A DNA stretch of 64,000 nucleotides from Cepaea nemoralis (Eukaryota > Mollusca > Gastropoda > Stylommatophora > Helicidae): the NCBI GenBank assembly GCA_014155875.1, contig JACEFZ010011711.1, positions 224,352-288,351 of the forward strand, written 5' to 3'. Within the stretch, counting starts at the first letter, position 1; the number at the start of each line of letters is the position of its first letter. The notes under the pieces were generated by a model. It was not told the DNA's origin. It was given only the letters and a program-made list of their open reading frames with translations, and searched no databases. A program made the translations under genes and the position numbers. Positions 11,194-23,559 of this stretch are shown one piece after another.

Positions 11194-13989
11194 TGTCGCG
11201 AAGCGCACTTGGGTCTCAGACGGGACAACACAATACCCACTCTGTCCCACCCCGTCTCGGTGGCTAGGCCACATTTTAAGGGGGGTGAGGGGGAATTTCC
11301 GAGTTACAATGAGTTAGGACCGTCTTTTGGGTCTTTGAGATGGTATGTATCGGGGTTGTCATGAACTTCTCGGGTCCCGAGAATCATCACTTAACTCTTT
11401 GAGTGTGCATAGATCTTTTCTGTTGTAAATCGCACACTCTGCTAAAACTCGGGGAATGATGAGTTGCCTTCACTTTCGTGAGGTAATGTTCGGAACTCTT
11501 TGGCAGACTCCGGTGAGTGTGTTCTTCCGGAGCTGACACGAAGAGGCCATTCGGTAGCCAGTCATCAAGAAAGGCGGCCGCTTCAATAGCCAGTAGTATT
11601 AGTGGCATCACGGGGAGCCGGAGAATGTTCTACAGCTAAGGGTGTTGTTGTAGCTATCCTTTCACGGCCGTGTCCGACCAGCTGTAATCTGTGAAGCTCT
11701 TATGGAAGCAGAGATTGATCTACAGTGGTGGCATTGTTGTCCCTGAGACGAGAGGCCGTGTCTTTGACCAGCTGTATCATGATGTACCTTTTGGGGCTCC
11801 AGAGGGGACCTACAGCATAGAGCTTGATGAACCTACCGGGTCGTTGTCTGTTGCACAGTTGTTCCTAAGCTTTAAAGGTAACACACTTTTATACTTGGCG
11901 TCGCTTAACTAAAGTTTGTAATTTAGTTGTGAGTCAATTCTTGACCAGGCCGGGCGGTTGCGCCGTAGCCTGGGCTCTGACCGATATGTACACGTTGACC
12001 TCGGGTCAGCGGACACCAGCTGTTATTTAAGTCTCGACCAGGCATGCTAACTGTATAGTAAGCCTGTGTGTGTACTATGACATAGATTAAGCAGAGTCCA
12101 GTGTTCAACAGCACGACGAAATGTATTTTTCGAGCTAGCTCAGTGGAGCAGTCTGGTGGAAGCAAATTAACAATACATTCGACGCCCTATCTTAATAATG
12201 GGGTATTTGAGGGAATTATGGTTCTGACAGAAGAATTCCTCTTGAACAGAGCTTTAATTTGATTCCCTTAATGGACGAGATTGATATTAGTACGTTTCGA
12301 TCATCATCTAGTGGCGTGGTTGAAACCAGTACTTGTCAAGCACTCATGTGACGAGCGAGAACCACATACGTTTCTCGTTACGGTGAAACCCAACTATGTA
12401 GGAGGCTATAAGCTGTGAAGTGAAATCGCCACATGGGCCTGTTGTTCTTTAACTGGGTTTAGTCTGAAGGGGGAAAGATATTTTCACACCTACAAGGGAT
12501 TTAACCTTGGGCCAGTATAGCGGTGGGGAGACACCCACTCATGTATCGCGTGGATATCTCATAAGTGTTGTCTGACTATACTTTCTTTGCTGAGAAAGGA
12601 AGGATTTGTCATGCGGATCTATCTTTCTATTGTCTCTATACTATCATAGGAACCAGATTGGTTGGGGTGATGATTGGGCACAGTTCCTAGGCAAGCCAAA
12701 GGGATTTATTCATTTGATGAGTGTCTATATATTCATACACCCACACACCACAGAAATTCAGGTATCCGAGGAAGAAAGGTGAAAAGCGACAAACACAAGA
12801 ACATGAAACTCTTCAGTTGTTTGTGTGGTCTTTAATTCAGTATTTCAGGTTAGTTATCAATGTAGCTTGAGTATCTTCCATTAACTTTGGAGGTATCATA
12901 GAGTACTTGCCTGAGGTATCCTGATATGCTTATCTACCTTTTTGATGAGACAAATTGTGAGTAAGAAAGATTATCCCGGCCATAACGCTGGATGATCTTT
13001 ATAGGAGGTATGAAACGTTACCATCCTCAGGAAGGGATCATGTCTCTATATCTACTATCCATTAGGTATTAGATGGTAGGAAATGTGTCATCCTATTTAA
13101 TATTTACTAGGGATTAGACGCGTCGCTGAAAAGCTACTGGACTTAAGTTAGGATTACTAGGAGCTGTAACCTAATCTATCCGTGAGATATGTCTGGGAGT
13201 TCAGACATACGATGTGGTCTGAGCTCAAGAGCCTGACAACAAGATATCGATGGTGTCAGTGTAGACGTTTGGTGTAGTATGTATTATGCAAGGGTGTGAT
13301 GGATATGTACACCTGGCCTGTTCTTGCTTTACAGGAACCCCTGTGCTGTTAACTAGGGGCGGTGGGCGACTGCCCTTTGCTGCTGCTAATTACTGTTTGC
13401 TATGTGCTGTGGACCTGTGCTATGTGCTATGGACTTGTGCTATGTGCTGTGGACCTGTGCGATGTGCTGTGAGCTTTTGCTGTGTGATGTGGCACCCTTT
13501 TCTGGTGGCTATGGGCGAGTGACTATTTGCTGCGAAGCTATATTGTGCTGAAGCCCAGTGTCAAGTGACGGTGGAACGTGCCAGGCTCAAGACCCAAGGT
13601 TCCAGGCGGCATCATACGAGTGCAGGTGAAAGTACTCTTATCACCTTGCTTACATACAGACACTAAGGACATTGACCTCTGTCGAGTGGGATGATGAGAA
13701 TGTCCAGCAGACTACTCTCACCCAGCTAATTGTTCCATGTCTGTTAGTCCGTCTGTTGTCTGTCGGTTTGGCAGAGTCTGAATCTCCAATAAAGATTCTA
13801 GATTCGCTTTTTATAAGGTTGTTCTCTTATAGTCAGTTAGGTGTCTTCATGTAGCAACAGTCTTCATATGGGTAGTGTCATCCGTGAACTGTCCTGGGGT
13901 CGATCTAGTAAGAGGGAAGACAGAAGGTAATAACGAACCCCAATTAAAATATATCGACAACCACCGAGAACCAGGCCGGTGTTGTCACA
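11194..13989 (+). mobile_element. LTR-type insertion of 2.8 kb, class unresolved
   Basis: The plus strand begins TGTCGCG and ends TTGTCACA, giving TGT...ACA termini. It is flanked by ACGTC (11189-11193) and ACCTC (13990-13994), a 5-bp duplication with one mismatch. An AATAAA signal lies at 13788-13793, about 200 bp from the plus-strand end, followed by TTTTTATAAGG. Removing it rejoins the RNase H frame of the flanking LINE as RMEVEAVTSAF or a near equivalent. No gag or pol frame is visible inside. A frame at 11691-11912 is open but unrecognised. It may be one very long solo LTR or an internally deleted element. I did not find two matching LTRs. Confidence 0.6.
13396..13500. repeat. Short minisatellite, unit about 20 bp
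   Basis: About five copies of a unit like CTATGTGCTGTGGACCTGTG with substitutions. It lies within the 2.8-kb insertion. Confidence 0.8.
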
Positions 13990-16960
13990 ACCTCCATTCT
14001 TAAGCTAGATGTTGTGGTATCATATGCCAGGCTCTCCTGTACCAGACGTAGGCCATTTGCTTTTGCTTTGAACTTCCAGGCACTTCTCCTACCTCTCGAC
14101 ACCGAACCATTTGTGTAGATAATCACATCACCCGAGTGAGCATTATCCTGAATTAGTTGCTGGATTTCCACTTCCGTAGCCCCTGCTGGCCACTCCCTGC
14201 ACTCCCAGCTCAGTGTGATTATGACTCTGCACAAGTCTGACTGCTCTGCTGGCACTCTGACCCACTCCTCTCCTCTCCTAATGTTCTCCAAGATGCACAC
14301 CTGTCTGATCGTATCTTCCATCTGAGCCATCCATGATTTCCCTCTTATCAGTCGCTGACCCTTAACTGCGTCCAGCGCCTCATGCAAAGGGTGATCTGTG
14401 TCTGCAGCTACTCTGAGGTATGCCTTCGCCTGCATCACCTTGAGCCTACCTGCAACAGTTGGCAAACCAAGGATGTACTGCATACACACTACTGGGATGT
14501 CTCTGGTGCATCCCAGAATGACCCGCATAGCTTTGTTCTGTATGCGCTCTAACTTAATTAGCTGACTCTTTGAGACAGTGAGCAGTCCTAGTCCATAATC
14601 AGTCACTGAGAGGATCAAGTGCTGGTATAGTGTGAAAAGCATTCTCTGCTCTGTGTTCACTGCAGCCATAGTTTTAAGTGCATTGAGTCCCTTTTGAGAT
14701 CTTGTCACAACCGTTTCCACATGGTCCTTGAAGGACAGGCTCCTGTCAAATGTGATTCCCAGATACTTCAGTTAGTTCTCTCTGTTGACGTTTCTACCAT
14801 CTATCGTGAAGCTTGGGACATCAGCACTCACAATCCTGTTATCCAGAGAACACCACAAAACAGCCGCCTTTTCCAGGTCGATGACAGCACTCATTTCAGT
14901 ACACCAGTCAATCACTTTGTCTACTGTCGCCTGTAGCTCCTGGGCTGTTTGTACCCTATCTCTCCCATGCCTATATGTAAGAATATCATCTGCAAATGTT
15001 AGTATCCTTCCAACCCCTGGTGCTTCTAGGTTTGCAATCCTGCTCGTATACACGTTAAAGAGCACGGGTGAGATTGCAGATCCCTGTGGCAGTCCCGGGG
15101 TTAACATGTGTGGCTCTGAGGTCCATGCACCCAGACGGAGAACAACCCGACGAGAATACAGGACGGCTGCTATCCAGTTCACCAACCAGGAATTGACCCC
15201 CTTCTCCATCAGTGCGGTCATCAAAAAATCATATCTAACTCTATTGTATGCATCCTCGAGATCAAGCACCGCCGCCATCGTTTCCTGTTTACTCTGGAAC
15301 CCCTGATAAACGTCAAAGGCAAAAGTGGCTGCATTTGACCAGGTATCTTTTTCTGGCCTGTAGCTCCCCAGACCATTTGGAAGAAGCTTCCCCCTTTCCA
15401 AAACTTCTTGCAGCTTGACGGCGACTATCTTCTCTAAAACCTTCACAAGTGTATTTTGAAGGGTGATGATTCTAAAGCCGCTAAGCTATGAATGATCCTT
15501 GAATCATTTTGGGAGAGGGATGAGATAGCCGTGTACCAAATCCTGCGGTACTGATGCTGTCCTAATGCTCTGGTTAAAGCAGTCGGTCATCTCCTTCAGG
15601 ACTACATCGCTCAAAGTCTTCATGTGGCCATACCTAACCCATCAGGCCTTGGTGCCGTGTCTTTTGCCTTTTTCAAAATATGTTTAACATCTTCAACCCG
15701 AATGATGTCTTCATAATTCAAATTCTTCATGGTGCCAGATAACTTCTCTCTAACTGCATCCCTGGTGTCCGCATCATTATGGTTGGTCTGCTCTAAAAAT
15801 CTCTGGAGAAACGCCTCCCCTTTCTCTTGTCTGTTGTCACGCGCACACCATCATCTCTATAAATTGTTCCCACTGTCATAGGCCGATCTTTTCTTTGTAT
15901 TTGTCTGTGCAGCTTCCAGAATTCTCGCAGTGTTTTATCACCTCCAATCTCCTTCATGAAACATTCCCATTTTGCGTTTTTGGCCTCTGCAGCACAGCGC
16001 TTGAAAATCTCCACCTTATCTTTTTTGACATTTTCCGCTGGATCCACTTCCTCTCGTGAGCTTCGGGTGTCTGTCACACTTTCCTTAGCTGCTTCACTGC
16101 AGATCTCTTTGCTTTCCAAGCATGGTCTACTTCTGGAATCCACCATGGGGGTTTCAAAAAAGGAGTTTTAACAGTCCTGTTGCATGCCTCCTGTCTGAGG
16201 CGTCCAAGAAGGCTGTCGGTCCACTCCTACCGGAAGGTCTTGCGCGCTCTCCCATCTTTAACTTTCCTGGATTTTGAGATCAGGACTGAACACGGCATGT
16301 GATCACTCCCATGGTAATTTAAAACAGTCCACTTTACATCACGGACTGATGACTGGGAGACAGTGCCAAGTCAATAGCTGTGTCTGCATCGCCAGGCCTC
16401 ATTGTCATTCTAGTCGGCCTCCCATAATTTATGCAGACCACATCGGATTCCACCATTGCATCCGCAAGAGCAATTCCCTGTCGGTTTTCTCTACTACTGT
16501 CCCATTCTCTGTTCTTCACACTGAAGTCTCCACATATGAGTAGCCTATCACCTGGTAATTCCTCCAATTCCTTAAGCCAGTCCCAGTGTTCCTTTCTGAC
16601 AAAACAGTCCACTGTGGCATACACATTTATGATGTTCCAACTTAAGCCACCAATCTCCATTTGTATACTCTGGACCTCTCTTGCACTGTGATTCCACTGG
16701 CTCAAGTCAAGTACCACATGCTTCACTCCTTCCTTCACCAGCAGACCTTGCCCATGTCTCTTCTGCCCAGTAGGGTTTATATAACTGGCGTACCGAGGAC
16801 CATGATATTTGTCTGTATTTAGCTCAGGGAGCATGAGGACATCAAATAATATAATAGCCTATCCAATACAGGACCTCTCTGCCTGGCACTACGACAGTTC
16901 CAGTATCCCACTCTTAAATGAACGCACAATGAATAACTTAGTGCAAACATGGGTAATTGT
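13990..16960 (-). pseudogene. I-like (nimbus-like) LINE ORF2: endonuclease, RT, RNase H N-terminal half
   Basis: On the minus strand the AP-endonuclease domain starts near 16915 (LRVGYWNCRSARQ). Its GDFN box reads GDFS (about 16525), replacing the catalytic Asn, while GSDHMPC is kept (about 16300). A basic linker follows (16146-15800, EFWKLHRQIQRKDRP). The RT domain spans about 15700-14770 with LEDAYNRVRYD, LPQGSAISPVLFN (about 15090) and an intact FADDILTY (about 14985). The thumb/connection region includes TDYGLGLL and LERIQNKAMRVILG. RNase H begins at about 14130, but its first catalytic motif reads YTNGS rather than YTDGS. The domain stops after RMEV at 13990, at the LTR-type insertion, and appears to resume at 11193. 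Frameshifts separate the blocks. Confidence 0.88.
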
Positions 16961-16984
16961 GCCAGTCGTGTAGAATATCTCATA

Positions 16985-17194
16985 ATAACAATAGCTGACA
17001 ACTGACATGCAGTGCGTGTGACAAAACAAATATGTTTTCATACGTATTCTTCACACAGACAACATGCGTGTCATTTTAGTTATTGACAAGCCCCGATTAA
17101 CACTGTCAGACATTGACCGTTGTCAGTAAAATGTCTTCTACTGTCAAGACAGTAAACTGTCACTGATCATATCTGCTACTTGTTGCCATATTTT
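16985..17194. other. Unassigned spacer between LINE and SINE
   Basis: A short AT-rich stretch with GTCA-containing near-repeats (TGTCAGTAAA, GTCAAGACAG, CTGTCACTG) around 17105-17165. Nothing further is recognised. Confidence 0.4.
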
Positions 17195-17200
17195 TTCTTA

Positions 17201-17444
17201 CCTTTAGTGGCTTAGAGGTTATGACTTTTCTCCGTAATCTCGTATACTCTCGTCGGTACCGTGATGACGGTGAGAATCAGCAGTGGTTCGAATTGCATCG
17301 GTAACTTACGGGGTATGTGAGCCGGCCGCTCAGAAAGCAATGGCAAACTACTGAGCGTTATCTTGCCAGGAAATCAACATACAGCTGAAAGATGCTGGTG
17401 TTGACAGCGATGTCCTGTAAAGGATATGCAAAAAAAAAAAATAG
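17201..17444 (+). mobile_element. SINE, tRNA-derived, with poly(A) tail
   Basis: This is the clearest copy of the family. A Pol III A-box-like TGGCTTAGAGG lies near 17208 and a B-box-like GGTTCGAATTG near 17286. The interval of about 65 nt suits a class II (Ser/Leu-type) tRNA with a long variable arm. The body contains GAGCCGGCCGCTCAGAAAGC, GGCAAACTACTGAGC and GATGCTGGTGTTGACAG. It ends GGATATGC followed by 12 A. A likely short target duplication TTCTTA lies at 17195-17200 and 17445-17450. Confidence 0.85.
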
Positions 17445-17904
17445 TTCTTATACGCTAGTTCTCACCTGCTAGTTCTTGACATTTTTCACATAGGAACAGG
17501 GTTGCAGTGTCTATCATGTGGCATAACTCCTGGAATTCCACATTGTTGTCTCCCCCTTGTGTCCATGAATCTCCCGCTGCGGTTATCTGCAAGAGCACAG
17601 ACATTCTCAGAGGTCAGTCACTGAACAGTCAATGTGAAATACGTTTCTGAACATGGAAGGATGCCCAGACAGAGAGACGCAAAAAAAAAAAAAAAAATTA
17701 AAAAAAAAGAAAAACATTAACATTGACCACATCACCCAGGGGCACCTAATAGAAGTGTGGAAGGACAGAACTGAGTATTTCAACTGTAGATGTCAACACA
17801 AAACTTCATGTTATTACAACCTAGAATATGTGGAGGCCTTGTCACCAATTTTTGAGTCTGTGGTGGATTCTAAACCAGGCCAGCAATTCCAACTTTGTGA
17901 TAAA

Positions 17905-18130
17905 TTAAGTTAGTGCTGAAACTGGCGTTGTAGTGGTCGCGGATTCAAATCCCCGGTGCTTACAATACACGGCAAAAAACTGGGCATAAATGCCTCTTTT
18001 AGACCGATTAAAGAGAATGTCCCTGGATACACAAGCGCACAGCTGGAAATGGTTCGTAAAAATGTAAATGTAGCTGGACTTGGTATCCCCAAGGAGTAGG
18101 AAGGAGCATATTTGATGCCTAGATTTATGC
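17905..18130 (+). mobile_element. Candidate SINE with only a B-box-like motif
   Basis: GGATTCAAATCCCC (about 17940) matches a Pol III B box, with a loosely tRNA-like context upstream. No convincing A box and no second copy were found in the window. It sits 100 bp from a definite SINE in the opposite orientation. Weak call. Confidence 0.35.
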
Positions 18131-18235
18131 ACATTAAGGAACTACTAGACAGGACAGCTTTCCTCCCTACCAATCAAACACAACCACATGGGTATAGAAT
18201 AACAAGAGTAGGAAATATGCGTACAGAACGTTGCT

Positions 18236-18493
18236 AATTTTTTTTTGTTTTAATGGTTCGCATATCCTTTACAGGACATCGCTGTCAACATCAGCATCTT
18301 TCAGCTGATTGTTGATTTCTTGGCAAGATTACGCTCAGTAGTTTGCCACTGCTTTCTGAGCGACCGGCTCACATACCCCTAAGTTACCGAAGCGGAGAGA
18401 ACCGCTACCGATTCTCGCGCAACGTCACGTTACTTACGAGAGTATACGTGATTACGGAGAAAGTCGTGTAACCTCTAGACCAGGGAGGACGGC
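18236..18493 (-). mobile_element. SINE, tRNA-derived, with 8-bp target duplication
   Basis: Same family as 17201. On the minus strand the head begins near 18493 (CCTCCCTGGTCTAGAGG, a perfect A-box fit), followed by the shared body and a tail ending in CATATGCG and an A-rich tract. ACGTTGCT flanks it at 18228-18235 and 18494-18501, which fixes the boundaries. Confidence 0.88.
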
Positions 18494-18501
18494 ACGTTGC
18501 T

Positions 18502-19950
18502 TATAGCATTAGCGAAATAGAACATTTGCCTTGGTGTGTTAGAACTCTTAAACACCTTATGTACATTGCGTTTAGCAATATTATACAATGTGCACGGTCG
18601 TAACAGGACGGGTGGGTTTCTCGTCATCAGCCGTTACTTCCGGGTTCTAGTGTGATGTACTTCCGTCCCACGTTTTGTCGAACGTTATCCCACACGTGAC
18701 AATGGACAAACGACTACAAACTCTTAAGATGCTGTCTCTGATCTATTTCTTACACACCCAAGGAAATGAGCTGATTCTTCTTTAACAAAGAAGAACAATA
18801 ACAAAGATAATTTAAAGTTTAGAAAATGTTCCTTCAAGAACAAAGGGATAGATGTTGAAGGTGACTGTTAGAAATGTCACAGGCTCCTCTAATTATAAGT
18901 GAGAACAGTCTTGTTGGATCGTATCATCACTAAGATTATTGGAGAGCAAGGTCTGTGACGTCAGGATGAATGGGCGTACTTGTGTCTCAGGTAGAAGGTC
19001 ACCTGATTGATGTAGGACTCCTCCCGTGCATCACTAGGGTTGAGCATCTTCACTGGCTACATTTTGAGTAGCGGTGAGTGGTCACTTTCATCTTGATGGA
19101 GGATTCTAATAGTTAAGGATGCTTTCTGAAATTCTGCACACATGACTCCCTTGTAAATGGACGTTTCATCTGGACTAAGGCTCAGAAGAACTGTTGAGTT
19201 AGTCACCACTTTACTCGGGGGGGGGGGGGGGGGGGTGGGGGGATGGTACTTGATGTTGGTGAACAGTCTTCCAGCCCTTGAGGATGCTGATGACGATATT
19301 AATCGTATCAAATGGCGAAACGTGACCGCCAACGCTTAGCGGCATGACACATAATGATGATGAGACACCTGACAGGTATGATCCCCAAAGCCACATGGCA
19401 TGGACTATAGGATGAGGAGTGTTGACAGAATGTGAGGCCAACATCTTCTTTCTCAGTTCATGTGTTCTTGGGAGACGATTGGGAGCCTATCTACCAGCGT
19501 GTGTGTCGACTTTATTTCACAGACAGGTACAGATAAACTAATGGATAGATTACACACTGGGAAAACGCGATAACTGCATATCTAGAAAGTACTTTTTCTG
19601 GAACACACAGAACAAAAGACAAAGAGGGAACCCTCACGGAAACGAGAAGTAGACAAGAAAATGAATACTTTGGGCAGTTACAGAAGATAGCAACAGATGG
19701 AATGGCTCAGTGTGAGCGGTTGAGGACTTATGCTCCAATAAGGGATACAGTGCTGAAGTTCTATTGTAGAAATGAATTGGGGTTGACGAGCTAGACGTTC
19801 TCACATTCTTGGTCACATTACAATGATGTTAGGGGGTCAGTGTTCTTTATAGCCGCTTCCTTTTTCAGACAACCCCCAGAAAATTCAGAAAATTGTCCAA
19901 TCCTCATTTCATGAAAACTAGATCGATCCCCAGAGCCGCACTCGTCGGCA
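18502..19950. other. Unassigned sequence with a poly-G run
   Basis: No gene or repeat family is recognised in this 1.4 kb. A run of about 18 G at 19219-19236 is followed by TGGGGGGATGG. Confidence 0.5.
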
Positions 19951-19954
19951 AACA

Positions 19955-20040
19955 ATAGAATGATCTGATCACCGCTGGGGATTGAACCGTATCATTATAT
20001 TGGTAATTAAGCGGGCTAACCACAATGTCACCACGCCTCC
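19955..20040 (-). mobile_element. tRNA-like SINE head (candidate)
   Basis: On the minus strand, AGGAGGCGTGGTGACATTG and GTGGTTAGCCCGC are followed by a B-box match, CGGTTCAATCCCC (about 19975). The arrangement is that of a tRNA-derived SINE head. No acceptor-stem pairing is visible, so it is not a functional tRNA gene. Its sequence differs from the five-copy family. Confidence 0.5.
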
Positions 20041-20209
20041 TTGCAGTCTAGATATTCAACTTGATTAAACCCAGGTGGAACATTGAAGCACCTACGCTGC
20101 TGGCGGATGACGTGAGTAGCGTGGGGAAATATCCATGTCAGCCGTCGACATAGCCACGGTGGAACTGTCAAAGTACTCACTGCATCCATCTGATATGTGA
20201 TCAGAGGGA

Positions 20210-20740
20210 ACGATCTAGTGTACAAGACATATTGATGTTAAATGTTGTAGTCTACAAGACGTACTGATGTTAAATGTTCTAGTCTACAAGACATATTGAT
20301 GTGTAAATGTTCTAGCCGATAAGATATAGTGATGTAATGTGTGCTCTAAGGGAATGTTCTAGTCTAAAAGACATATTGATGTAATGTGTGCTCTAAGAGA
20401 ATGTTCTAGTCTACAAGACATATTGATGTAAAATGTTCTAGCCTACAAGACATATTGATGTTAAATGTTCTAGTCTACATGACATATTGATGTTAAATCT
20501 TCTAGCCTACAAGACATATTGATGTTAAATGTTCTAGCTAGCCTACAAGACATATTGATGTTAAATATTCTAGCCTACAAGACATATTGATGTTAAATAT
20601 TCTAGCCTACAAGACATATTGATGTTAAATGTTATAGTCTAAAAGACATATTGATGTTAAATCTTCTAGTCTACAAGCATATTTCTGTGACGTGTGCTCT
20701 AAGCGAATGTTCTATCCTACAATAATATTGTCCCAATCCC
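20210..20740. repeat. Minisatellite, unit about 32 bp
   Basis: About 15 copies of a unit starting TCTAGTCTACAAGACATATT and continuing GATGTTAAATGT. Some copies carry an extra segment with GTGTGCTCTAAG (20340-20400 and 20695). Confidence 0.9.
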
Positions 20741-20984
20741 ATATTTTTATAGACAAACGACAACTGCCATGTGATAACCGTATTTATTTCCCATATCATT
20801 TCCTGGTACCCTGGCACAGACATCCACACATATAGGGGGATTCAAACACAGGACCACTGGGCCGCCAGTTTCCATCGTGGCATAGAAACAGCGCACGGGT
20901 TGATGTGTTAGGGCTGGGATGGCAGGATGGGCAGTAACATGATCGAATACTTCATTTGGTAAGGTTGTTGATAATGAGGATGCT

Positions 20985-21935
20985 AATGATGAATAGCTAT
21001 CGACTGGGTCATGCGCAAATGCACAAACAACACAAATATGGGTATCCATTGGGTTGACAAAATTCTAGAAGACCTGGACTTTGCCGACGACATAGTGCTT
21101 TTGAGTTCAACACACCCGGATGCCCAAGAGAAAATAAACCACCTCCAAAATGTTTCAGGGCAAATTGGTCTCCAAATTAACACCACAAAAACAAAGATTA
21201 TTGATCTTACCAACAGTTCAGATGACACCAAATTGAACAGCTACGTTCTTGAAAAAGTCAACAGCTTTACATACCTAGGAAGCAAAATGACATCTACAGG
21301 GGACTCAACACCAGAAATATCATCTAGAATCGCACTGGCATCTAGTGCCTTCAATAAACTGTCAAACATCTGGAAGTCAAAGACACTCAGCAAACACACA
21401 AAACTTAAAATCTTCAACTCTTGTGTGATTCCAGTGTTAACGTATGGATGTGAAAGTTGGAAATCAACGGTAGCTTTAGATAAAAAATTAGACAATTTTG
21501 AGAACAAATGTCTTAGAAGACTTCTAAACATCCACTGGACAGACTTCAGAACCAATTCGCAAATAAGACAAGAGACTAAGCAAGATACAATATCCAATTT
21601 CATAAGAAGACGCCGTTGGAACTACATCGGCCATGTACTCAGAATGGACAAGTCAAGACTCCCCTATCAAGCCCTCATATGGTCACCAGTAGGGAAAAGA
21701 AAACGGGGAAGACCAAGAGAGACCCTGCGTAGAACCATCATTAGAGAAGGCTCATTCAATGGCCAAGTAAATATCCAAGATCTACAACAGGTAGCAGCGA
21801 ACCGCCAAGCATGGAGAGACAGGACTTCTGCCCTATGCGCCGCCTTAGGCTCAAGAGGAAAGACTAACTAACTAACTAATGATGATAATGATAGTGATAA
21901 TCATGAAGATAATGATGATGAAGATGATGATGATG
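20985..21935 (+). pseudogene. LINE RT C-terminal half with open frame to its natural stop
   Basis: A 286-codon open frame (21011-21871) covers the RT from the catalytic box to the end: LDFADDIVLLSST (about residue 22), INTTKTKI, NSFTYLGSKMTSTG, LTYGCESW (about residue 150), CLRRLLNIHW, RRRRWNYIGHVLRM and GKRKRGRPRETLRR, then TN and stop. The 5' side is truncated just before the FADD motif. The 3' side has a GAT/AAT-rich tail (21872-21935), a common end for this kind of LINE. It is well preserved compared with its neighbours, so it is probably a young 5'-truncated copy. It cannot encode a whole enzyme. Confidence 0.9.
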
Positions 21936-22312
21936 ATAATGATCATGAAAACATTTCGGGACGTTTGACTGCTTTAAAACAATAATAAACGTTAACTAAA
22001 TGAGAAATAGATAACACATACCCTGCTGACATATTGTCCAACAGCGCTGATCAGTTCGTCTCCCTGTTCTTTCAAGAATGTCAGCTTGATGGAGATGAAT
22101 GTTGGTTTCCTTTGTTTCGCATACGCCATTTCGGCAATACTTGGGTAGCTCTCTAGTCCTAGGAAAGTGGATAATGAACATGTCTAGTCCTAGGAAGATG
22201 GATAATAAACATCTCAGCAATCTAATACAGAGGTTACTATGGCAACAAAGTATAGTTAGTTTTTAAACTGGTTTACTGAAACGTAAAACAATTTAGAAGG
22301 CGGTAAGACAGT

Positions 22313-22800
22313 TCTTGGCAGTCTACCACAAGTGATAGCAACTGGAGTGAGTAATGTCTCCACTCTACCACAAATGACAGTCACTAAGAATGAGTTAATG
22401 TCTCCACTCTACCACAAATGTGTGTCACTAAAAATGAGTCAATGTATCCACTCTACCACAAATGTGTGTCATTAAGAATGAGTCAATATCTCCACTCTAC
22501 CACAAATGTGTGTCACTAAGAATGAGTCAATTTCTCCACTCTACCACAAATGTTTGCCACTAAGAATGAGTCAATTTCTCCACTCTACCACAAATGTTTG
22601 CCACTAAGAATGAGTCAATTTCTCCACTCTACCACAAATGTTTGCCACTAAGAATGTGTCAATGTCTCCACTCTACCACAAATGTTTGCCATTAAGAATG
22701 AGTCAATGTCTCCACTCTACCACAAATGTGTGTCACTAAGGATGAGTCAATGTCTCCACCCTACCACAAATGTGTGTCACTAAGAATAAATAATGTTGTA
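22313..22800. repeat. Minisatellite, unit 44 bp
   Basis: About 11 copies of a unit starting TCTCCACTCTACCACAAATG and ending AAGAATGAGTCAATG. Variants include TGTGTGTCACT and TGTTTGCCACT, and the TTTGCCACT type is clustered in the middle. Confidence 0.95.
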
Positions 22801-23340
22801 GCCAAGTTCATACTACAGGACTGTACACACAGACTGGCTGGGATCAGGCCCAAGTTGGTTATGTTTGCTCAGTGATTTAGGTATTCCATTGTCAACAGAC
22901 TCACTGTGTTTTAGGTATTTCTTTGTCAACAGACTCAATGTGATTTAGATATTTCATTGTCAATAGACTCCAACACAATGCACACAGAATACATATATGG
23001 GGTGGGCGGTGTTATGCAAACTACAACGCGTGTTAGTTCGATCATCCACTTGGTGTGTTCACTGCACATGGACCTTGGTTACAGAACTGACAAACTACGA
23101 TGCAATCTGCGAGCTAAAGGGATGGAGAACGGGCATCTTAATACTTCGGAATTGCGTAGTTCTTCAAACTGAAATCGAAACGTAACCATCAAATCCGAGA
23201 CTATTATAATTATGTCAATGTTACTCAATGTTTAAACACAATGTGTAACTAAGCTTTAGCAAACCTTGAATTCAAGAACAATGGACAACAGGAATCGCTG
23301 GTTGGCAGTGCGGCAGCGGCTGGGTCTGAGACATGAGACT
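22800..23340. other. Unassigned sequence
   Basis: Three short direct repeats around TTAGGTATTTCTTTGTCAACAG (22875-22970) are visible. No gene is recognised. Confidence 0.4.
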
Positions 23341-23530
23341 TGCTTGCTATTCTGCAGACATAAGTTCGGTCAGAAAAGGATTGATTTCCTGAAAGTAAAT
23401 CCTAGAATTATATTTAAACTCTGAGAAATCCTTTTTTGAATGTGGACTTCTGTAGTTGCAGTAAGGGCTAGTAAGGGATTGTGTTCCAGAGAGTCAGGCC
23501 GTGGACCACTGACCCGTGATTCTTGATGAC
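23340..23530 (-). repeat. Left arm of a diverged long inverted repeat
   Basis: The reverse complement aligns with 24390-24560. Both contain AGTGGTCCACG.CCTG.CTC, CTACTGCAACTAC and a TTTC.CAGAGTT-like block, at roughly 70-75% identity by eye. The arms flank the RT fragment at 23560-24190. They may be long terminal inverted repeats or two opposed copies of an unnamed repeat. Confidence 0.5.
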
Positions 23531-23559
23531 CTTTTTAGGATTCAAGACCTCGCAAATAA

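Noticed and set aside
11691..11912. 73-codon frame (KLLWKQRLIYSGGIVVPETRG...) as a possible gene
   Set aside because: It is short, lies inside the LTR-type insertion and has no recognisable domain or upstream signal.
14785..15306. 173-codon plus-strand frame
   Set aside because: It is the antisense shadow of the RT domain on the minus strand.
21241..21603. 120-codon minus-strand frame
   Set aside because: It is the antisense shadow of the plus-strand LINE RT C-terminus.
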